Assembly (NCBI GenBank): GCA_028280195.1
Contig: JANQMH010000005.1
Coordinates: forward strand, 62,001-126,000
DNA length: 64,000 bases
Reading direction: 5' to 3'
DNA from: Exilibacterium sp.
GTDB taxonomy: Bacteria > Pseudomonadota > Gammaproteobacteria > Pseudomonadales > Cellvibrionaceae
This document shows positions 18,781-26,200 of the stretch, piece by piece (position 1 is the first letter of the stretch; each line of letters begins with the position of its first letter). A model generated the notes under the pieces. It was not told the DNA's origin and searched no databases. It saw nothing but the letters and a program-made list of their open reading frames with translations. A program made the translations under genes and the position numbers.

Positions 18781-20715
18781 ATGGCCGGTACCCCCAGTAA
18801 TTCCTCCCCAAGCCCCTGGCGCGACAAATACCTGCGCGCACTTGAACAACAGGAACGCTACGAACAGCAGGCCAGCCAGCAGCGGGAGCTGCTGACCCGG
18901 GCGCTGTTGCGTATCAGCGTCACCGCCGACGGTCTCGATACCGAGTTGGACGGCATATTGAACGGCCTGCGCAATGCGCTGCGCCACCAGGTGCCGATGG
19001 CGCAGTTGCAGCGCTATTTGCTGGTAGTGGACGACGGCGTCAAGGCCTTCGAGCAGCAGCGCCGCGAGCGTGCCGCCGAGGTGCTCAAGGCGCTGGCCGA
19101 TCTCAGCAAGCAGCTGCTCGACCTGGCGGCACTGCCGCCGGAGTTAAAGCGCGAACTCCGGCAGTATCAGGGCGGTTTGAAATCCCGCCTGCAGCATATG
19201 CAGGCCTTACCCTCCGCCTTGCTGCAGCTGACCCAGCTGCAGGCCGGCGCACTGGCGGCGCGCGCCGGCACCGGGCAGCCGCAAACTGCGCCGCAAAAAG
19301 CCGGCTTGTGGCAGCGCCTGCGCGGCGCGGCGGCGCAGCCAGAGGATATGATGAATCCGCCACCGGCCCCGGAGGCGGCTGAAGCCGAAGCGGTGTTACA
19401 GCCGCAGGCCGTGCCCGCGTCCGAACCGGAAGTGTCCCAGGCTGAAGCCGTGCCCCCGGCGGTGGATACAGAGTCCGCCGGCGCTGCCGGGATCGACAGT
19501 GATGGGCGGGTGATCGATGCCGAGTACCGGCAGCTCGACTCCCCCGCCGGCGCGACTGTTGCCGCCGATGCCGATCCGCCCAGTGCGACTGCTGCCGCCG
19601 ATGCCGATCCGCCCAGCGCGGTATTTGAGCGGCCTGTGCACGAACCGGCCTTTTCGCGCATCTCCGACAAAGTGACCGCCGTACTGACGCAATTGCTCGA
19701 CCAGGTTCAGGCGGTGCCCTGTGTCGAACCCAAAGTCGCCAATGCTAGACAGCGTATCGCCCGCGGCCTCAACTGGTACGAGCTGGTACCCACCCTCGAA
19801 GATGTGCGCGATCTGGTGATGCAGGGCTTTCTCGAGGCCAACAATACCTTTGAAGCGTACCTGCAGGGGCTCGAGGGCGAGCTGCAGGCAGTCTGTGAAG
19901 CGCTGGGGATTGCCGCTGACACCGAGCAGCGCGCCCGCGGGGCGGCGCGGATGCTGCAGGACGATGTCAGCGGCCAGGTGATCATACTGCAGAAGTCGCT
20001 GGTCGAAAGCGGTGATATGGCAGTGTTGAAAGCCCAGGTTAACGCCCATATCAATTCGATACAGGCGGCGCTGGACCGCTTCCAGGGGGATGCCGGCAGC
20101 GCCGCGCAGCAGCCGCTGTCGGAGCAGTTGAAATCGCTGGTGGCCCGGGTCGAGAGCGCCGAGGCGCGGGCGCGGCAGCAGCAGCGGGAGTTCGAGGAGC
20201 AGCGCCACCGGGCGCTGCACGACCCGCTGACAGAACTGCCCAACCGCGAGGCCTACAACCAGCGCGCCCACCTGGAATACCAGCGCTGGCACCGCTACCG
20301 CAACCCGCTCAGCCTGGCGGTGTGCGACATCGATTACTTTAAAAAAATCAACGATAATTTCGGCCACCAAGCCGGCGACCGGGTGCTGAAAGTGCTGGGT
20401 CGGGCACTGGTGAAACGCCTGCGCGAAGTGGATTTCATCGCCCGCTACGGCGGTGAGGAATTTGTCATTCTGCTGCCCGAAACCGCGCTCGACGAAGCCT
20501 GCCAGGTGCTGGATAAAATCCGCGCGGCTATCGCCCAGACGCCGTTTCACTTCAAAGAGCAGCCGGTACAGGTCAGTCTGTCGATCGGGCTCACCGAGTT
20601 TCGCGACGGCGACAGTGTCGAGCAGGTGTTTGCGCGGGCCGACAAGAATCTCTATCGCGCCAAGGATGAAGGCCGCAACCGCTGTCTGGCCGACGCGGCG
20701 CAGGCTGGCAGCTGA
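18781..20715 (+). CDS. Diguanylate cyclase (GGDEF) with long N-terminal helical region
   Basis: 644 residues. Residues 1-~480 are helical, glutamine-rich and without membrane segments; ~490-640 form the GGDEF domain. The active site reads RYGGEEFVILLPE, with the inhibitory RxxD site (REVD) five residues ahead, so product feedback by c-di-GMP is likely. HDPLTELPNREAYNQRA marks the start of the domain. It should make c-di-GMP in the cytoplasm. Position after dsbA matches what I recall for the Pseudomonas DgcH-type protein. A 33-bp tandem duplication sits in the low-complexity linker. Confidence 0.92.
   Translation: MAGTPSNSSPSPWRDKYLRALEQQERYEQQASQQRELLTRALLRISVTADGLDTELDGILNGLRNALRHQVPMAQLQRYLLVVDDGVKAFEQQRRERAAEVLKALADLSKQLLDLAALPPELKRELRQYQGGLKSRLQHMQALPSALLQLTQLQAGALAARAGTGQPQTAPQKAGLWQRLRGAAAQPEDMMNPPPAPEAAEAEAVLQPQAVPASEPEVSQAEAVPPAVDTESAGAAGIDSDGRVIDAEYRQLDSPAGATVAADADPPSATAAADADPPSAVFERPVHEPAFSRISDKVTAVLTQLLDQVQAVPCVEPKVANARQRIARGLNWYELVPTLEDVRDLVMQGFLEANNTFEAYLQGLEGELQAVCEALGIAADTEQRARGAARMLQDDVSGQVIILQKSLVESGDMAVLKAQVNAHINSIQAALDRFQGDAGSAAQQPLSEQLKSLVARVESAEARARQQQREFEEQRHRALHDPLTELPNREAYNQRAHLEYQRWHRYRNPLSLAVCDIDYFKKINDNFGHQAGDRVLKVLGRALVKRLREVDFIARYGGEEFVILLPETALDEACQVLDKIRAAIAQTPFHFKEQPVQVSLSIGLTEFRDGDSVEQVFARADKNLYRAKDEGRNRCLADAAQAGS
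19552..19617 (+). repeat. 33-bp in-frame tandem repeat in the cyclase gene
   Basis: Two adjacent 33-base copies beginning GCGACTG(T/C)TGCCGCC, differing at two positions. They encode two copies of an 11-residue unit (ATxAADADPPS) in the alanine/proline-rich linker. Because the unit is in frame, copy number could change without breaking the gene. Confidence 0.85.
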
Positions 20716-20734
20716 GGGCTTCCGGGCGCGGGGC

Positions 20735-21115
20735 TCAGGTGCCGGAGCCGGCTGGCAGGCACTGCCTGATGCGCGCCAGTAACAGGCCTTCGTCCAGTGG
20801 CTTGGTAATCATATCGGTCATGCCTGAAGCCATGATGGCCTCGCGCTCACCGCGGATGGCGTGGGCGGTGAGGGCGATAATGGGCAGGTCGTGAAACTGT
20901 TGCAATTGGCGGATGCGCACGGCCGCCTGTTTACCGTCCATACCCGGCAGTGAAATATCCATCAACACCAGGTCAAACGGCTGGCGCAACAGCTGTTCAA
21001 TACCCTCTTCAGCGCTGGCCGCGCAGGTCACCCGGTAGCCCTCGTCCTCCAGAATCCAGGTTACCAGCTGGCGGTTGTCCGGGTTGTCCTCAATGGCGAG
21101 GATATTGGCAGTCAT
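20735..21115 (-). CDS. Stand-alone response regulator receiver protein
   Basis: 126 residues, a single CheY-like receiver domain. The acidic pocket is IEDN at the start, the phosphoacceptor aspartate is in LVLMDISLPGMDG, the conserved threonine region is ALTAHA, and the lysine is in ITKPLD. It has no output domain, so it probably passes phosphate to or from a partner kinase. It is divergent from a hybrid histidine kinase gene 350 bases away, which is a candidate partner. Confidence 0.92.
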   Translation of the reverse strand: MTANILAIEDNPDNRQLVTWILEDEGYRVTCAASAEEGIEQLLRQPFDLVLMDISLPGMDGKQAAVRIRQLQQFHDLPIIALTAHAIRGEREAIMASGMTDMITKPLDEGLLLARIRQCLPAGSGT

Positions 21116-21471
21116 ATACGCTTATCGGCTCTGCATGGGCTCGGTTCTACATCGGTGTTTCGAGATCGGTTCTACCACTGATTTCACATTGGTTCCAGAA
21201 CGGCTTTGCATTTGGCATTGTACTCGACACAGCTGGCAGCATAGCAGCATCGGCCGGCTCCGGGGGTATTGTTTGACAGGAAAAAATCCGGTACAAAGTG
21301 CAATTCGCGACGCTAACCCAATTTCAATAACGGTTTCAATACGATTTCAGCCTCACCGTTGATACCGCGTCTGCCATGCCAGCCAGTATCGGCCGTCGGG
21401 AAACTGCAAAGCGGTGCACCTGGGGCCTGTTGACAGGCCCCAGCAACCTGTTAGGAACAGGATGGATTCTG
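21116..21471. promoter_or_regulatory. Divergent regulatory region with short repeats and a hairpin
   Basis: Between the receiver and the hybrid kinase. It contains repeated TCGGTTCTAC (around 21138 and 21168) and repeated TTTCAATA-like words near 21321-21345. A perfect hairpin GGGGCCTGT-TG-ACAGGCCCC (21422-21441) lies 30 bases before the kinase start and lacks a T-tract, so it may affect translation or mRNA stability. No protein-coding gene is apparent. Confidence 0.4.
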
Positions 21472-23244
21472 ATGGCAGTGCAGGACTTCAATTCACCCGC
21501 GACCAGTATCGACCTGGAGCTGCTGCGGCTGCTCGCCAGGCAGGGCGTGCTGGGGCCGGTGCCGGTGCTGATCTCCATGAGTGTAGTGGCGGGCTTTGTT
21601 TCCGACCAGCTCTCACCCTGGTACTGGGGCGGCTGGCTGAGCTGGGTGGCGCTGGTATTGGTCGGCCGCTCGCTGATACTGGCGCGCCTGCCGCATATGG
21701 AGCATATCAGCGAAAAGCTGCGCCTGCGCATCGCCGTCGCCCTGAGCGCAGTCAACGGTTTGTCACACGCCATGGCGTTGCTGTTCTTCCCGCTGATAAC
21801 CGATCTGCAGCAGGCGGTGGTGTCGATGATACTCATGGGTATCAGCTCGATATCAGTGGTCACCACTGCCGGCTATATGCCCATCTCCATCGCTTATATC
21901 GCCCCGACGCTGCTGCCCATGTCGCTGCTGTGGGCTTTCAATCCCAATGTTGAAGGTTGGATCGGTGTCTCCATTGCCGGCATGACCATGTTTTTCTGCC
22001 CGGTGCTGGTGGTGCTGGCGGGCAGCAGCTTCAAAATGTTTCGCGAGTCGTTCGAGATTCGCCAGCGCCAGGTGGCCATGAACCAGCGCCTGCAGGATGC
22101 ACTCGATCAGGCCGAGGCGGCCAGCCGGGCAAAAACCCGCTTTTTGGCCTCAGCCAGCCACGACCTGCGCCAGCCCATCCATGCCCTGTCGCTGTTTTGC
22201 GGTGCGCTGGCGAAGCGGCCGCTGGATGAGAAGAGTCGCGATATTGCCGAACATATGAATATCTCGCTGCAGGCACTGGCCTCGCAGCTGGATTCCCTGC
22301 TAGATATCTCCAAACTGGATGCCGGCGTGGTGCAGGTCAATAAACAGGTATTCAATCTGCGCCTGCTGGCCGAGCGGCTGCAGGAGGAGTTCATGGCCTC
22401 GGCGCGCAGCAAGGGCCTGAGCGTATGGCTCGACTGCCCGGTAGACGCCCATGTGCAGACCGACGAGGTATTGTTCGAACGCATTGTGCGCAACCTGCTG
22501 TCAAATGCCATCAAGTACACCGATGCCGGCAAAGTGCAACTGGCTCTGGATATCGAGGCTGAGAATGCCGTGCTTACCGTCGCCGATACCGGCCGCGGTA
22601 TTCCCGAAGCCGAACAGGTACGGGTATTCGAAGAGTTTTATCAGTTGCAGAACCCCGAGCGCGACCGCAGCAAGGGCCTGGGGCTGGGGCTGGCAATCGT
22701 GCGGCGCCTGGTGGATCTGCTCGATATGCAGTTCGATATGGAATCCTCCGACGGCAGCGGTACCGTAGTCAGCCTGACCATGCCGGTTGTAGACTATGTA
22801 CCCCGACAGGAACCCGTGCGGATCAGCCCGGCGCTGTGCTGGGAGAATCTCTGCGCGCTGGTGGTGGACGACGAAGTGGAAGTGGGGCTGGGAATGAAAG
22901 CGCTGCTGGAGAGTATGCGCTGCCGCGTGCTGCTCGCCGACAGTACCGCCAGTGCCCTGGCGGCGATCGAATGCGTGCGCCCCGATATCGTGCTGGCCGA
23001 TTTGCGCCTGCGCGGCAGCGACAACGGTATTGTCACCGTGCGCGAAGTGCGCAAGGCGTTTCCGCAAATACCCGCTATCCTCATCAGCGGGGACACTGCC
23101 CCAGACCGACTGCGCGAGGCGGAGGAGGCGGGCATCGAACTGCTGCACAAACCCATACTGGTGGGCGAGCTGGAACAGGCCATAGTCCAGGCCTGCGAAC
23201 TGGTCGAGCAAGAGGGTGTGCTGGCGGGCAGGATGCCTCATTAA
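21472..23244 (+). CDS. Hybrid sensor histidine kinase/response regulator
   Basis: About 590 residues from the ATG at 21472, preceded by AGGAACAGG; the open frame reaches 21376. The N-terminal half has about six membrane segments. The dimerisation box is FLASASHDLRQPIHALSLF with the phospho-histidine, followed by N-box NLLSNAIKYTD, G boxes DTGRGIPEAEQ and GLGLGLAIV. A C-terminal receiver has its aspartate in DIVLADLRLRGSDNG and lysine in LLHKP. The SHDLRQP type is common in kinases that signal to small receivers. The signal is unknown. Confidence 0.9.
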   Translation: MAVQDFNSPATSIDLELLRLLARQGVLGPVPVLISMSVVAGFVSDQLSPWYWGGWLSWVALVLVGRSLILARLPHMEHISEKLRLRIAVALSAVNGLSHAMALLFFPLITDLQQAVVSMILMGISSISVVTTAGYMPISIAYIAPTLLPMSLLWAFNPNVEGWIGVSIAGMTMFFCPVLVVLAGSSFKMFRESFEIRQRQVAMNQRLQDALDQAEAASRAKTRFLASASHDLRQPIHALSLFCGALAKRPLDEKSRDIAEHMNISLQALASQLDSLLDISKLDAGVVQVNKQVFNLRLLAERLQEEFMASARSKGLSVWLDCPVDAHVQTDEVLFERIVRNLLSNAIKYTDAGKVQLALDIEAENAVLTVADTGRGIPEAEQVRVFEEFYQLQNPERDRSKGLGLGLAIVRRLVDLLDMQFDMESSDGSGTVVSLTMPVVDYVPRQEPVRISPALCWENLCALVVDDEVEVGLGMKALLESMRCRVLLADSTASALAAIECVRPDIVLADLRLRGSDNGIVTVREVRKAFPQIPAILISGDTAPDRLREAEEAGIELLHKPILVGELEQAIVQACELVEQEGVLAGRMPH

Positions 23245-23271
23245 AACGATAAGTAAACAGGGGTAAGAGAC

Positions 23272-26200
23272 ATGCCGGCGCGCAGCAGCACCTGGATATC
23301 CACGGGCTTTGAACAGTTGCGCCACCGCTGCCGCGGCGGCGAGGCGCGTTTCGATATCGTGATTATCGGCAGCGGCTACGGTGCTGCCGTGGCCGCCGCC
23401 GAACTGGCCGGCTGTGGTGAGCGCGGCAAAGCACTGAGCGTGTGTGTGCTGGAGCGCGGCGAGGAGTACCTGCCCGGCATGTTTCCGTCGCGCATGGCCG
23501 ATCTGCCGGGGCATATTCGCGCCAGTACGGGTGGCAGCGCCGCTCCCCAGGGCCAGCGCCACGGCCTGTTTGACTTTCGTCTCGGCGCCGATGTCAATGC
23601 CCTGGTGGCCAATGGCCTCGGTGGCGGCTCGCTGATCAACGCCGGTGTCATGGCCACGCCGCGGGCTGCGGTTTTCGAACGCGGCTGGCCCGAGGCGATC
23701 AAAAACGATGACCAGTTGCTCGACTATTACCGGCGCGCCGGGCAACTGCTGGGGGCGGCGGACAGCGGCGGCGACAATACTGTCGAGCGGCACAGCGCCC
23801 AGCAGCGCCAGCCCCTGCACAAGTACAGCGCGCTGAAACAACTCGCCGGCGGCGATGCTGAAGCAACATTTCGGGCCGCGCCGATTACCGTCGCCATGCG
23901 CGACGGATACAACAGTGCCGGCGTGGCGCTGAAAGCCTGCAGTTTCTGTGGCGACTGCGCTACCGGCTGTAATCACGGTGCCAAGGATTCCCTCGACACC
24001 AACCTGCTGGTCACAGCCAAACGCCGCGGCGCGCAGATATTCACCGGCGCCACGGTGCTGCGCATCGAAAAGGGCGATGGTGACTGGTTGGTTCACACCA
24101 CGGCCACCTCTGACAAACTGCGCCAGTCCCAGCCGCAGCCGCTGCCGGTTCGCGCCGCCCGCGTGGTGCTGGCTGCCGGCACTTTCGGTTCTACGGAAAT
24201 ACTGATGCGCTCATCGTCACCGTCGCTGCGCTTTTCAAAGCGGCTGGGCCAGGGCTTTTCCACCAACGGCGATATGATCGCTGCCGGTTATGATCATCGC
24301 ACAAACGTCAATGCAGTTGCCCGCGAGGACCGCGCACCGGCCCAGCGGCGGGTGGGGCCGACCATTACCGCCATGGTGGATTACCCAAACCAGAGCGGCG
24401 GCCTGCTGCTGGAGGAAATGGCGGTACCGGCGGCCATGCGCCGCTTTTTCGAGGAAATCGTCACCACTGCCAACACGCTGCAGCAGCTGGCCCATATCGA
24501 TAGCGGCGAGCATGAAAGCGGGCCTGCCGATGCCGATCCCTATGCCGTCAGCCAGCAAGCCATAGACCGCAGTGCCATCTATGCCGTCATGGGTGACGAC
24601 GGCGCCGAAGGCGCGCTGGAGCTGGTAGCCGGCGGCGGGCGCGACAACGATGGCGACGGCGCCATCTGTGTGCGCTGGCCCGATATCGGCCGCCAGGCCT
24701 TGTTTGACCGGCAGATTGAGCTGCTGCAACAGCGCGCCGCGGCCTCGGGGCTGGGCGGCACCATTATCCCCAATCCGCTGTGGCGCCTGCTGCCCAAATC
24801 CATGACATTCCTGTTTGGCGAGCAGGTGGGGCCGGTGCTGACCGTACACCCGCTCGGCGGCTGTGCCATGGCCGACAATCGCGAGCGGGGTGTAGTCGAT
24901 CATCTGGGCCGGGTCTACAATGCCGCCGCCACCTGTGCCGAGGACCGCTTTCACGAGGGGCTGGTGGTGTTGGACGGCTCGGTCGTTCCCACCGCCCTCG
25001 GCGCCAATCCGGCGCTTACCATCGCCGCCCTTGCACTGCGCGCGGTGGAAGCGCTGCGCGATCAGGTGTGGCAACTGCAGCAGCCCGGCGGCGGCGACCG
25101 GGCCTGCGCGCGGGAATCGCGACCGGTGTTCACGGCTGTTGACGGGGCCGCCGGCAGCGAGCCACAGCAGGAGCCATACCAGGACACAAAGATACAGATC
25201 ACCGAGCGGGTCAGCGGCCGCGCGGCGCTGACCGCCAGCAACGGCGCGCTGTTGCCCTGCGTTGTCGACATTACCCTCAGCTTCGACCCGCATTCGGCAC
25301 TGGCGCTGGCGCGGGGGCCTGAGCGCAGGCTGAACGTCGATCGACAGCGGGGCGGGGAGGCCGCCAGCCGCCTGCGTATTTTTCATCGGGACGACTGGCA
25401 GCAGCTGAAAAACCGCGGCGCCGACGAGGCCTCGTTCAATCGTGCGGCGCTGATGGTAGCGCCGGTGTCCGGCACCCTGACACTCTGCCATCGCGCTGCA
25501 ACGGCTGCCTCGCAACGCCAGCGGCGGGCGCTGTGGGCCTGGCTGTTTAACCGCGGTATGCGCGACAGCTGGCAGGCGCTGGTGGACTACCTCAAAGTCG
25601 GGCGCCATTTGCGCAGCGGCGGTTCGAGTTCCGTGGCGACGCGCCTGCGGCGCAAGATCCACGAGATGCGCGCGCTGGCCTCGCGTGCCGGCGAGGTGCG
25701 CCTGCTGCAGTACGATCTGCAGGTGCTGCAGCCGCCGCAGGGCTGGCCGCAGGCGCTGGGCGGGTTTTCCGCACAGGCCGGGGAGATGGCCATCCGCGCC
25801 GAAAAGCGTATTACCTACGGCCGCAGAAGCAATCCCCTGCAACAGCTGGAAAACCTGTGGCTACTGGATTTCCCCGCCTTGCAGCCGCCGCGCCGGCAAA
25901 TCGGGCGGCGCCCGCCGCAGCTGAAATACGATGCCACATTTATGGCCCGTCACCATCAGCCGCTGCTGCGCATCGCCGCGCAGCGCGACCAGACGGCGGC
26001 GCTGGCCGACGTGGCATCGTTTCTGGCGTATTTTGCCCGCCTGCTGATCGGTATACACGCCTGGACCTTCCGCAAACCGGATACCCCGCCGCTGCGCCAG
26101 CCGAGCCGCCTGCCCGCCGACATTCCGGGGCTGCCGCCGCCGCAGATAACCGAGCTGGAGCTGGGCCGCAGTGATAACGGCATTCCCATCCGCATTCGTC

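Noticed and set aside
22501..25842. Long minus-strand open frames (531 and 535 codons) opposite the hybrid kinase and the GMC fusion
   Set aside because: They lie antisense to genes with strong motifs, are rich in His/Gln/Ala typical of GC-skewed shadow frames, and have no ribosome sites.
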